Program-made: the position numbers and the translations under genes
The notes under the pieces: model-generated
What the model was told of the DNA's origin: nothing
What the model saw: only the letters and a program-made list of their open reading frames with translations
Database searches by the model: none
Shown here: positions 37,501 to 49,900 of the stretch, piece by piece
Layout: each line of letters begins with the position of its first letter
Numbering within the stretch: the stretch's first letter is position 1
NCBI GenBank assembly: GCA_036785705.1
Contig: JAWUZG010000070.1
Span: forward strand, 693,001 to 757,000
Direction of reading: 5' to 3'
DNA from: Acanthornis magna
Lineage: Eukaryota; Chordata; Aves; Passeriformes; Acanthizidae
Length of the DNA stretch: 64,000 nt

Positions 37501-40500
37501 CTGGCTTCAGCTTGGTACAAGCTCTCCCTGGTCACGCCATCACATGACACCCAGAAGCACTCAATGAATTTCTTTGTTCCGTTTCTGACTTCATCCTATA
37601 GCAAATAAGCACATTTTAACAAGCCACACAAACACAATCACAAAGGAAACTATCACAGGTTTGTTTCTGCAGTGGGAAATACAACTTGGAATAAAGTAAA
37701 AATACTTGGTTTCATCATGTTTTGCTCTTATTCAGCTCAATTAACATAATTGCAGCAACACCACACATGCCAAAAACATTCAGCTTATTCAGTCTGTTAA
37801 TTAATAGGTTCTGTTTTGAAATTTACAGGTCGTTTTTTTTCAAATTCAATTGCTTTCTATTGCTTTCAGATTTCTATTTTGGAGTGCCTGTTTTGAACTA
37901 TCTCCTAGCCAAATTTGAGCCTAGAGTAAGCATAAAAGAAGTGTAACAGCTTTCCTATGTAGTTTAATCCTGAGATTCTGATTTTAAGAGCAAGACCACA
38001 TCACTTACCAGAGCTAGAGGGGACAGAAATCAACTTGGAAATCTTCTGAAAGGTACAAAATACACTCCGGTAAGGGGTTTTTGGGGCTTTTTTTGGTACC
38101 TGTATAAAAATTTTTGAATATACATAAGCTTCCTGAGAATTTATAGCACCAGTAGTTGACTGAGACTAGAGAATAATTCCAGAAATTGGAATGGTCCAGA
38201 ATGGTCTAGGGACAGGGTTTGTAGATTTTCAAAGACAGTCTGAGTCTTAAGAACAATCTGTTAATTCACAAATATTACAGAAAAGATAAAGTAAATCCAA
38301 AGGTTACGGGGATCAAGACAAATATGATTCCCATCTCCACGACTATGATTTCCAGAATGATCTGTGTGTAAAACCAAAACAAATGAACAATAAACCATCC
38401 AGACACACACCAAGTGGTCCTACACATGCACTCATCTGTTCCTACCCACCAAAATGGCACTTCCCAGGTATTCCCCCACTTCTAGAAAGCAACTAAAACT
38501 TTCTCAACATAAACAGTAACAAATAGCTGATGGGGGTTTATAAGAGAAATAACTTTACAGCCTATAGCTGTAGTTCAGCTATTTCATTAGTAAGCAGTTC
38601 AAGGCAAGACTGATTGTCTAATAAAAGTATAATCTGAGATAAAATGATTTGGAATACTCCAATCTTCAAGTGTACTTTCATGAAAATAAAGCTAACTGAT
38701 AAACAAGCAAAATAATTACCAAAGTGTCACAAAGCACAATAATTAATGATTTATCACTATGAGTGATTAAAGAAATATGACAGCTTTACTATTATATTTT
38801 ACACGCTCAGATCTGTTTTTCAAGATTCTCAACTTGAAAAAAAAAATTCAGATAATCATCAATTGTCCTTGGGCAAGTTTCCACACAAGTCCTCACAAGA
38901 TTTACACCAACAGCTCCCATTTACTTTTAGTCCCCCAAGTCATGGATGCCCCAAGCACAGGACTGGCCTATCCAGACATGTTACACATGGAATTTTCCAC
39001 TTTGCACTGCTGGGAAGCAAAATGTGTGTGGACAAAACTTCACACAAGCATTTTAAGCTTGATTACTTTATCATAAAGTTTTGTGCCCAGGCACCAAACA
39101 ACATACACATCACCACAGCCCTTGTCCAATTTGAAACTTATTTGACTTAAGTCGAATGAATAAGGTGCTTTAATGCCAAGAACACCAATTCATGAAATAA
39201 ACATTTTGAAAACCATTGCAAAAACTTCCCAAAATTTCAACATATGCAATTGCATGTTAATCTAAAATCCTGGATGTTTAAATTTAATGTCTGAAGGTTT
39301 TGTTGTACTTATGCACTCCGTCTTCAGGTATAACAAATAAATAACTTTTTCCAGACTGGTGGAGAAAATAATTTCTCTAATGGAACATAGTCTTGAATTA
39401 AGAAACTTGGAAGGTTCTCCAACTTTTACAATCACACTGTTGCCTCCATCTAAATGCACTGAGATACAGCCTTAATTTTTTAAGTTTTTTTTAAAGCAGG
39501 CTCTTTCTGCAGGGCATCAAGGCTCAGTTCCAGCTCAGCTCAGAAGCTGACTCAAGACTTCCCATTAACTCTCCCTTCAGTTACTGAGTAAGAAGGGAAA
39601 ATAGTCTTAAGTTGCTTATTTTTCATGAAGCTGAACCATCCATTCATAGGAGGAAAGAACACCACAGCGCAAAGAAGAAAGCTATGCTTGTTTCCCTATA
39701 CAAATAAAATTATGGGCATGACAACTGTGCTGCTTAAGAGAAATGGTCATAACAAACCAGTTTATAACCACAGTTTTGGCTACAAACCATTTAAATGGTT
39801 ATTTCTTACAAGGAATATCAGGACTTCACACCCTGAGCATTTTAGCACACATACATACAAGTCTCATAAAACATCAAAAGTATTTCATCAAAAGGTTCAG
39901 AAACCTTATGTCACAAGCCTTGGAAATTGCCTCCAAGCATAGCTGTCCTGGGGGAAGGACAGAGAATTCCATTAAATGGTTCTACTGTATTTTACTTCCT
40001 GGAAAACAGGGAGAAGAGTCCTCTACAGTATCTATTCACAAACACTTGGAGCTGTATCAGAATGTCAGTTTTCAGCCCAAAAGATACTTTCTAGAACAAC
40101 AATAAGAGGTCAATCCATGCTGAAATTTTTCTGAGGACTAGAAATACCAACAAAGGAGGTGAATGATATCAAATGCTTCTCATGTATCAGCATTTCTCAA
40201 ACACAGTTCTGTTCTCTTCACAAATATGACTTTGTAATAATCAAACAGAAATAAAAATATTTGTTGAAAGTCTAGATCTGGAGAAAAAACGTATTTCATT
40301 TGCTAAGCATCTCATGAATTTGATCTCACCACAAACAACCCAATAGGCTTTAATACTGCAGTGAGACTTGCCTTCGAAGTAAAAGACAAGTGACTCGACC
40401 GATAAGGAATAAACCAAATTCCTGTACTTTTCTAAAGGGAGCAACCTGGCTAAAACAGTGACGTGGACAAAAAGTATTTTGAAGAGCTAGAAGTGGAAAA

Positions 40501-42382
40501 CACCAAGAAAAGTAGGCATGAGCAACAAACCCTCAGCAGTTTAAGTAAGAACTAATGTAGTTCATGCTCAAGAAAGTTGATTGGAAAATAATGAGGACAG
40601 ATGATGCTAAATTTATAAATATAATTAACTGCACAGAACATTTCTGAAGTAGCAGGAAGAGTATTCCAGCAAATTATATCCTCTGTGCCAGTCTCAACAG
40701 GTACAGAGAAGGCCACAACCAAGCTACGCCAGCAAGGCAAAACAGCTAGTAGCCACTCACCAAGCTGAAATTGCCACCAATTTCAATCCACCAAAACCAA
40801 TCCAGTGCTTCATCACCACTTACTCAGCAAGTCACTTCCACTCACATGGGCAAGGAGAGGACTCAGAGCTCAGGTGACATCACCCTGCCCAGAAGAAGGA
40901 TGCAGGACCATTTCGGATGTCCTCTCCTGCAGCCCTGGTTAATCCCATGGGTTTCTCCACCCAAACCCTGCTTTAGAACGACTCACCTGTTTAGAAGCAC
41001 CCTAAGAAAATAAAATCTACTGTTTACAAAACACTGACATGATTCTCACCTCAGAGCCTCAATATTTAACAGACACATCACAAAACAAGTATTTCCTTTG
41101 CTTGTGTTCTATAAAGAGCTTCTGTTAACAGGAAATACGCAAAAATAGCAAAAATAAATCACAGGCATTTGGGGCTAAATACTCATTTTCTTGTATTTCA
41201 ACTGAAATATTTTCACAACAGCATGAAAGCTGTGCTGGAGCACAAGACTCCAGCACAAACCGGTGAGTCTTTTGGAAAAGCCACTGCAGTATCTATCCAG
41301 TGTTCGGCCTGGATCAATGGCTGAAACAAAGAACAAGAACAAGCAAACGTGAAGCAAAGGTTAATTGCACACTATGTAGTGTCAGTGCTTTAAAACTAGC
41401 TCAGCTAAAATATCTAAGTGACCTTGTGTGATAATTGCTTGGAAAAGGAGGCAGGCAGCTTCAGACTGGAAACATTAACTGAGAAATGTCTGTAATAAAA
41501 GTCTGGAAATAAGTGATATCATGTGAATTATTCCCAAAACTAAGTCACTTGGTCATAACATGAAAGAAAAAAAACCAAAACATATTCATGTCAAGGTATT
41601 TGCTTTGGGGGGGAGATCTTCAAGGATGCCTACTACTGGAGTTACTCCCTGCTGTCCATCCCCAGGGAACTCGGATGAGCATGCAAAACGGGCTGCGCAA
41701 TTCCCAGTGATTTCCTATTGCTGTTCCACGGCCAGGGCTCAAACAAGGAGGTAGACAATATGAGACAAGATGCCACTTGATCTCCGCACTAACACCGCAA
41801 CTTCACCGATATGCCGCCTGAAAAGTTCACGCTTGACAGTTTTCCTGCTTTTTGAGCCCAACCGGGAGGCGCAGCAGCAATTACGCAACGCTGTTCCTTC
41901 CGAGGCGGCTGGGTTGGAAACTCAGGGAATATCCAGGGAGGGCACTGCATCCCAGGCGCTCTGGGAGTCATCCCAGGTCTATGATGTCCCTTCACACCAC
42001 GTCCCCAGGCTGGCAGCCGGCTGGCAACGCAACACGGGGGGCTCTGCCCCCACACACCGCGGTGCTACCCCCGCTGACACCACGGTGGGCCGGCTGTCGG
42101 CGACAGCCCCTCTCGGCGACACCAAGTAGTTAATGGGGACCCGCCGGAACAAGGCAGGATTCGGTGTCCGAAAAGCAGCGGCTTCCCGCGTCCCCCCGCG
42201 CCCGCCTCAGCGCCCCGCGCGCGCCCAGCACCGCGCGCGCCCCTCCCCTCAGGGCTGCGGAGCCACCGCTGAGGGACCCCGCGGGTGGGTGCCCCCTCAG
42301 CCCTGCTGCTCCCTCTTCCCTCACGGCGCTCAAACTTCCTCAAGGAGCGGCGCCGGCACCTGCCGGGCTTCTCCGCACTCAC
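28576..42382 (-). other. UGT8: UGT8 intron 1 (predicted) between the CpG-island exon and first coding exon
   Basis: The acceptor at its lower end is certain from the coding exon; the upper end is not, since the first exon is non-coding. With the donor proposed at 42382 it would be 13.8 kb. It contains one CR1 fragment (about 29640-29890), a short (TA)n run near 34290, and AT-rich DNA. Open frames such as 30961-31443 (160 codons, plus strand) show no recognisable domain or splice context and are taken as chance. Confidence 0.6.
29640..29890 (-). mobile_element. CR1-type LINE fragment
   Basis: The phrases 'ctccaggctgaacaccccca', 'gcttcctcagttgctcctca', 'taggact', 'ccagcttcattgcccttgtc', 'catactccagcacctctatc', 'gggcccagaactggacacag' and 'acttgaggtgtcgtctcac' follow in the order of an avian CR1 read on the complementary strand, from the 3' part of ORF2 (reverse transcriptase gene). 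It is truncated at both ends and non-coding. Confidence 0.85.
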
Positions 42383-43490
42383 CGCTGCGGTGCCGGAGGA
42401 CGATCAAGCCAGAGCCCGCCTGATGAGTGCCCGCCTGCCGCGCCACACAGGTACCGTGCGCGCCGCCCCCGGGCCTCTCTTCTGTCCCCGCCCGAGCGCC
42501 CCTCACGAAAAGGGCGGGAAGGGATGTGTCCTTCTGGCGCCCCTCAGGACATGGCGCTCCCCCACACCCCCCAACTCCCTCCTCAGGTCACACCGTCCCC
42601 TCGCTCGGAGACACCGCATCGACGCGGCTCCCCTGCGGCTCCTTCCCTCAGCTCTCAGCCCACGACACGGCTAGTCCTCTCAGTCCCCCGGCTCTCACCC
42701 CCACTCCCACGGTTCTTCCCCTCAGCCCCTCGACTCCCACCCATCCTCTTCCATGGCTCTCCCGCCTCCCCCTTCGCCGCGGGCGCCCCGGGGGCTTCCC
42801 CTTGCGTTACGGGAGGGAAGCGGGAGAGGGTACACTGGAACAAGCAGCGAGGTGGAACGAGAGCCCCCCTCCACCTCCCCACCCGGACCCTCTGCCCCGC
42901 GCCGCAGTCGGGACCGCCTGGCCCCTCTCGATACCGCCGAGAGCCCTCACCGCTCTCCCTTCAGGGCCGCTCCTCCGCGTCGCTGCCTCTGATAAGGAGC
43001 CGACGACCGCAGCTCCGCTCGGGGCTCTTGTCCTTCAGCCGGGTCCGCCCGGCCCGGGCTGCGGCGCTGCTGCGGCGCCGGGAGCGCCGGGCCCGCCGGT
43101 GCCTCCGCCCGGGCTCTGCTGCACCTGCTGCGGGGCTGGGCTGCCCTGCGAGCAGAGGAGGCTCCCTCGCTCCGTCCTCCCTCAACTTCGCATCACTCCG
43201 GGCTGCCCCCGCTCCGCCCCACTGCATGCACCGGCGCTGCCGCTCGCCCCCGGCTTCGGGGAAAGGCTCGGCTGCCCTCCCGCCCCATGCACTGCCCCGC
43301 TGCCGCGACGGCGGGCAGCTCCCGGCACCCGGCAGGTCCCCTGTGCCCGCCTCTGGCGGGAGGGACCGGGGCCGCCGCCGCCAATCAGCCCCGGCGCGGC
43401 TGCTTTTCGGTTCCAACACCGTGCCACGGCAGGGACACGTTCCCCTGGACCGGGTTGCTCTAAGCCGCGTCCAACTGCTTGGCTCGTTAA
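42000..43490. promoter_or_regulatory. UGT8: CpG island, probable UGT8 promoter
   Basis: About 1.5 kb of very GC-rich and CpG-dense DNA begins and ends abruptly in AT-rich flanks. It carries several GC boxes (CCCCGCCC at 42486-42493, GGGCGG at 42512-42517, CCGCCCC at 43214-43220 and 43280-43286) and a CCAATCAG box at 43381-43388; no TATA box was noticed. It is the only large CpG island in the window and lies 5' of the UGT8 start codon, so it most likely drives the gene. The long plus-strand open frames across it (445 and 368 codons) come from lack of stops in GC-rich DNA. It may also fire divergently to the right. Confidence 0.8.
42383..42470 (-). other. UGT8: Candidate non-coding exon 1 of UGT8 (3' end at 42383)
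   Basis: On the minus strand CCGCAGCG is followed by GTGAGTGCGG, a strong donor, with its last exon base at 42383. Joining it to exon 2 gives GCG-CT-ATG-A, with G at -3 and A at +4, a fair start context. Two GC boxes lie just upstream (42486-42517). The 5' limit is a guess. Competing donors are GTGAGA (exon end 42699) and GTGAGG (exon end 42951), so the true first exon may be longer or elsewhere in the island. Confidence 0.35.
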
Positions 43491-45544
43491 GTGCCAACTA
43501 AACAGTGCAATTATGCCGTCCTCTCTCCCCTGACAGAATTTAAATACAAACGCTAATTCTCCAGTTGGTTTTGTGTGTGTGTGGTTTGGGTGGATGTGGA
43601 TTTGTTTTTTTGGTTTTTTCTGTTATTTACTTATTATCTAATAATAATATATCAAAATATGTTAAAACTGTAATCTCATAGCTGACAGACAATAAAGTTC
43701 TTTGAAAGAACAAGATTTGCCCCTCACCTCTCACACACTCTAAAATCCAAACTTTCCCTGTTTCTTTTAACTTACACGTAAACTGGAGTTTTTGCAATGA
43801 GCTTTAAAGGACAAGAAGTGTCAGATTGTCTTTTTGATTTGACAGGTCGAGTTACTCCTTTAATAAAAGTGAAGGTTTAAGTTTCATCAGACAAAACAAA
43901 AAAGTTAATGAAATTGGAATAATAGGTTAATAAAATGGCATGATAAGAAAAATGAACATAAGCTTTAAATTGATCTTCATTCTAGTCAAGACAGCTTGCA
44001 AAAGAAAATGGAACTTTCATTCAAATTAATCCAATTTATTTTGGAAATAACATTTTTCTTTATTCCTCATACAGCTTTTTAAGAGCTCTTCTGTTTCTCA
44101 CATATGACAACAAGTCATTAAAATTTTTCAAACCTCATGCTCCATTTGATGTCCAGTTAACATTAAATCATGTGTTAAGCTTTCATGGCTGGTACTGAAA
44201 TCCTACAAGCTAATAGTGGCCCTTGGCTTAAGGTAAATATTGAGCTCTAAAAATGAAGTTCTAAAGTTAAATGTCCCAAAACAAACTATATTCACACTAT
44301 TGTGTTGAAAGGTTTAGTTACTTGTAGGCAAAACGAATTTCAATTTATATTAGGTAACAATTGAATAAATTCAGTTCTTCTGCGTATCCAAATGACCTTC
44401 GTGTTCCAGTGGCAATCGATTTAGTAAATCCAAAACCAGCAGAACTATTCCTAAGGCATAACCATGGGCGTAAGTGTAGATTTTGTTCAGACCTCCCTGA
44501 GCTGTGTTGGGATCACCTGCACATTTGTCAGTATTGCTTTGGTTTCTTGGGCATCAGTTTTAGTAAAGCTGTTCTCGCTGTGAAAGTGCAATCGGTGCAG
44601 TTACCTGGGGAATTCTATTACAATTACTTACTAGACCTTAAAAATTAAAGGTTTCCTCATGGAGTGTTGTACTTAAAATGTCTCACAGTAGTGGCAGTAG
44701 TACTTTGATTTTAATTACTGTGTGGTATTTAATACTAACTCAGGGTTGAATGTTACTTCTAAAAGCTTTTCTGTTATTCCCCATGCACTCTACCTTTCCT
44801 GTCGGCATGTCAGATTTGCTTGGTTTTGTCACTGTTCTGCTTTCACAGTTTCATATCTTGAGCAGATGAGAATAGGTTAGACACAATGTTTTATTGAAAA
44901 TTAATGTGATCAAGAGTTAATGATTTTCTCATAACATCCTACATTTATTGTAATGGCATCTTTCCTTGGTGCAAATACTTCAACTCCAGGTATATATGCA
45001 CCATATTGTCCTGTCTTTTCCTGTTATGGTTACATGCTATTGCAAAATTGATTTTATTTCAAACTCCAGATATGTGTATAGTTTTGTATTTAACAACTTT
45101 GTATTTCTTTCAAAGTAAATATAAGGCGCTCATTATTAGCTAAGCTATTATAATTCTAAGGTGCATAAGGTATACAGCCAAATAGTGAAACAGGGATTTG
45201 TTGTTCTTCAGTAAATTCCAGAACCTAAAAAAGAAATTCTGTGTTGCAAAAATTTTGAAGTCTTGCAATTTGAAACTGTGATGCAGAAATCACATTCAAA
45301 TAAAATAATAAAAATTCACAAAATTAAGCATTCTTAATTTTTGTTACAGTTCCACAGAGCTAGTAACCGCTTCAGAAGTGGTTTGGAAGAACCTTCTACT
45401 GTTGTCCAAAGGGACACCTTCATATTATTTTCGAATTTAAGTAATTTGCTTTTAAGTTGGACTGCGATGTCATCGAAGTTATTTTTACTGGCTGAGGAAC
45501 AAGAAATGCCTCTTGATGTGACATGTTTCTCTGAGGTTGTAGAA

Positions 45545-45596
45545 TGCCTTCATCCAACAGAATTAAATTAGAACTTCATTCCGTTGGATGAAGGCA
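45545..45596. repeat. Inverted repeat, 19-bp arms, 14-nt loop
   Basis: Arm TGCCTTCATCCAACAGAAT (45545-45563) and arm ATTCCGTTGGATGAAGGCA (45578-45596) are reverse complements except at one position, where one strand's RNA would form a G:U pair. The loop is 45564-45577. RNA from either strand would fold into a stable 52-nt hairpin. The function is unknown. Confidence 0.9.
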
Positions 45597-45674
45597 ACTG
45601 TTCCCTGTTGCATTTTCTTCCTGGTAGAGTTTTTATCATGGTCATAAGGATGAAGAAATACTACACTGTTAATT

Positions 45675-45700
45675 CCAGATTTGTGATTTTGCAAATCTGG
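45675..45700. repeat. Inverted repeat, 9-bp arms, 8-nt loop
   Basis: CCAGATTTG (45675-45683) and CAAATCTGG (45692-45700) are perfect reverse complements around TGATTTTG. It lies 78 bp from the larger hairpin. Confidence 0.85.
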
Positions 45701-46734
45701 TTAATTGAACTGGACGATGTGTGTTACATTGAAGATTATGTCCCATGTGCTTTTCTACTGATTTGCACAGGTCTGCTGACCAAATAGGAAGGAATTTCTC
45801 CAGCAGATTTCTGGATCATGATGATTCATGTACAGTTCAGTAAATGGTTTTTCCTTAGCCTTGATAGTTTTGGCTGCTCATGCACATACCTCTGTTTCTA
45901 CAGAGCGAAGTACCAGCATCACCTTCCTTTAACTCAGATTCCAAGAGTGTTAGCTGCTTTTGCTTCCTAATTGATATGCAGTCATAAGCAGCCAAACTAA
46001 TTTATTTAAATAGGGTTTGTAGTTCTTTGCCTTTCCAATATGCCAGAAGGAATTAATCATCTGAAATGTATGGTGCCCAAATTTAATTGCAGTGTTAGCC
46101 AACAACCAGTGCTTCTAGATCTGTTTGCCGCATCTTCAGAACTTGCTCACAGATCCCCCTCAAACCAAGAAAATGTACAAATGAGTCTGCCTTTGCTGTA
46201 GGCAACTGTTGGCCTTATTATCTCACAGAAGCAACACTAACGCACAAGTCAATTCTACCTTGTATGGGTGACTCCCATAACTGTGTATCGCAGCTTTAAA
46301 TGGTAGTTCCCAACAGAGAGTAACTGCAGAGTGATCACCCTATGCTCTGTGGCTCCTGTAAGTGAGAAATGGTAATTTCTAGTTAAATGATGCGTATTTG
46401 GGTAGCAGCAGCCAGTTTTTCTCCTAGATGAGAAATCTGTGATGCACCTGCAGTTGTTCTTTCAGTGCAGCCTCTGTGATTACAAAACATAATGTTCTAT
46501 TTCCTGGGGCAAAAATTTTAACAAAGGAAGAAGGTATCTTTTATGGACAAATTTGAGTGAGACCTTGTCTCTTATTTATTCCTTGTCTGGCAGTACTGTA
46601 ACTTTCTGAGAAGGTTTGTTGACCATGGGGTTAGAACACATTAATGTAGAAAAATGTTTAAACCATAAATCCTACTTCATATCTTGTTGTAAGGGACGTT
46701 TTGTGGTTAGAGAAGGCTTAGAGGGAGGAGTACC

Positions 46735-46950
46735 TAAAGCTTTTAAGGGGATCAAGCATCTCTTACTAGGAGAGACTAGAGAAGGTGGAACTCTTCTGTG
46801 TGGAAAGGGAATAGATGAGAGAGGATTTGGTCAAGATGTGCAAAACCATGAAGGGGATAGAGCTGGCAGCTACACAGCTGCTATCCATGAGAAGCTGTGA
46901 CTCAAGAACAGGTGACAGTAATGGCAGCAAGTACCAAAGCAAGTTAAAGA
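46735..46950 (+). mobile_element. Old CR1-type LINE fragment
   Basis: The run 'catctcttactaggagagac', 'tagagaaggtggaactcttc', 'gagaggatttggtcaagatg' and 'tgcaaaaccatgaaggggat' follows the CR1 ORF2 tail in sense orientation (commonly ctcctatgaggagagactg, ctggggctcttcag, gaggggatttgat, acaaaatcatgaaggg). It is strongly diverged, so the call rests on the order of short matches. Limits are approximate. Confidence 0.6.
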
Positions 46951-49900
46951 CATGAAAGGAAGCTCTTCATGCAAAGCACCTGACCTTGATTTCCTTTATT
47001 ACCCTGGAAAGTTAAAAAGGCAGGCTGGTTGAGCAAGGTTAGTAAGGGAGTGCATAGCTTTGTGGGTAAGTGTGCTATAAATCAGCTCTGAAGGTAGGGT
47101 TTGACCCTGTCACTGTGCAAATACAATAGCTGAGCATTCTGAGTGAGTAATAAGGGAGTTGATTATCACAAGGGATTATGCTGTCTCTCAAGCGTATTTT
47201 CTTTTCCCAGTGTTAGAAACTGAAGAATGGTCTAGAAGAACTTTGTTATCTCTTTGGGTATTTCTTGTGTTGAGAACTCTAATCTAGAGAGCAGAGAAAC
47301 TCATTAAGTTCTTTTATTTTTTGTTAATTTTGTAATGCTTTAAGCAGCATTCCGTACATGAAAATGTAGTCAGAAAAGTAAAAGACTTTTCTTGGGTGAT
47401 TTTCCTTGTAGGAAGTAGAGATAAAGTGTTTCTACAAAAAGTGCTTGCAGATGTAGTTTTCTCTCTTAGTTTTTAGCATCTTAGGCAAATAATGCCATGT
47501 TTAGCCATCCTCATCCCTCTTCAAAGAGAAGAGCTATGACCTGATCTCTTTAAATTTGAGGAAAAAAACATACACCAGGTATTGGTGGTAGTCTTTTTTC
47601 AGTTTAAAATACCAAAAGGTATTCAAAGTCTGTTACCTGGTGGGGGTTGCTTATTCTAATTAGTTCGTTAGACAGGAAGAAGTAATTACAAAAGGCTGCT
47701 ACAATGGTTTTGTTTTAGAAGGCAACAGTATCTAAAATACCAAAGCTTGGGGCTAGTACTAATTTTATACCTAGCCCTTTTAAGAGGCTTTTTCAGACCC
47801 CACTGACATTATCTATGTATTTTAACAAGTACTGAGTTCAAAATCTGTCTGCAGAGAGAGTGGACCAATCCAATATAACACCTGATTGTTTTTACACTTC
47901 TTTGTAAGTGGCTTCAGGAAGTACTCCTTAGTTTTGCATATACAGTTCGAACTTAAATTATCCATGACAGTAAGCTATGGCTTGTGTATTTTTCCTGTGT
48001 AAGCAGAAAAGGTTAGCTCGTATATAGTAAGATAATTAATAGTGCCTGGATACTCTACTGAAATGTGTTGCTGTTTGACTGAAAGAAAAAAAGAGCAATA
48101 AAAGAAACAAATATACTGCTCCAGCAGTATTGTATTTGGTTCTTGCACCATTTCTCATTGATAAAAGAGCTATTGCCACACCTCTTAAGAAAACACCGAG
48201 TGCCAAAGCTCTGTGCATCTTGTTTGTTCTCCTTAACCCCTCTGAGATGCAACAGTAATGAACAGAGTGAGTGTGTAGCACCTCAAAAGGCCTTCAAGGA
48301 AATAGTTAAATGAACTGAGATATAGTTGGTAATTCCATACTGACACAAGCGAGAGGGGTGTGGTACAGTGTGTGGATGTTTGGTTTTCTGTTTTATAAAT
48401 TATTATAAGAGTCTTCATAGCCTTGGCTGTAGAATAGCAAAAGCTTGACAAAACAAGTTGTTACTAACCTCCTTGAAATGAAGTTCTGCATTTCCTCTGT
48501 GTCTCATGCAGCTGGCTCCTTTTTTTTTCTTTTTTTTTTCCTGTCCTGTTAAGATGACACTAAGCAGTCATCTGAAAACATTTGTTAAACAGTATTGAGA
48601 GTCTGCAGAAAAGAAATCATGTCCTTCATTAGATGTCTGAACATGTCTTCTGTCTCTTCAGGTGGTTCTAGGCTCTACTTGATAAACTAATAATGACTGT
48701 AAGCTGTTGTACAGCTTCCATTTGTCAGAAAACTGCTCTGATTTTAAGATGAACTTGATGGGTCTGTAAGAGACATTGTGGGACTGAGTTCCTGCAATAG
48801 CTGGTTACTAACCACAATGTAGGACGGCCCTTTCAATCCTGAATCGATGATCAGATGTTTATAAGAAGTGAGAGATTAAAAACCAGAACAGGGCTCTCCA
48901 GCCTTCTTTCTGGGATGTTTGCAAGGGGTACAGGGTAAAGATGCTAAGTTCACACTCCGGTGCCAGGTGACTAATAAAGATACACTTCTCTACATAACTG
49001 GGAGGGATAGGGGACAGTGACTTCCAGTGATTGATAAAAAGCAAAATAACCAAAACTCTGGTGAATTCAGTCTGCTAAGGAAATTAAGTATGGCCACCGA
49101 TGTGAGTACAGAGAGGGGAGAGAATATGGCATTCCAAGTGCCGCAAGCATATCACAACTCTGCAGTACTTTGGGAAGCCAGGAACTTCTAGTACTAAACT
49201 TATTGCACAGCTGTGGGCCCTCTCTGGCAGTGCTGGTTCATCTTGTTGTAACTCTGCTGTTGGGTATGATGGGGAAGCATGACAAAGTCACTCTATGTAC
49301 CCACCATATGCCAAGAAGTTGTTTTCCAATGTTTGGGTAGCCACCACCACATCCTGATGCGGTATCTTCCAAACAAGTTCCTCACTTGTATTGTCTGTGT
49401 TTTACATTTTGGAAGCATTATGATAGACTCTGAGAATGTCATACTGAAATCACTGCCATGCACTGCTTTCAGTGGACCTCTTTGTGCTTCAGATGGAGAG
49501 GCAGGCGTCCCAGGAAGATGTTCCATTTTTTTCTTCAGTCTGTACAGTACCAGACAGAATTTCCTTGTCCGTAGTTCATCTTTATGCATTCCTGTCTGTC
49601 TTATGAACCATTTTCCCTCTTCTGTACTTTTAAGCAGCCCTGGTAATAAAAGTATTCCGTCAAGCTGTCTTCTGAATGCTGCAGAGGCCTTTTCTTCCTT
49701 AGGTGTCATTTCTTGTGCTCGGATCTAAGAAATGCATCCATGCTCTGCAATTCCAACATCAAAGTGTGTTTAAGAGACCACAGCCTTTTGCAACTGAGGC
49801 TGTGTCTTGTTTTTATAACTACACCTTTTGGAATATCTGCTGGGTCATTTTACATTGTTCCTCTGTACAAGTGGCTTTACCATTTCTTAATGGTTTATCT

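Noticed and set aside
42961..43497. Minus-strand 178-codon frame in the CpG island
   Set aside because: Arg/Gly/Ala/Pro-rich composition with no recognisable family; UGT8 translation starts at 28573 and its 5' exon is expected to be non-coding.
42164..43533. Plus-strand open frames of 445 and 368 codons, the longest in the window
   Set aside because: They overlap each other in different frames inside the CpG island, consist mainly of Pro, Ala, Arg, Ser and Gly, and show no domain; GC-rich DNA lacks stop codons by composition.
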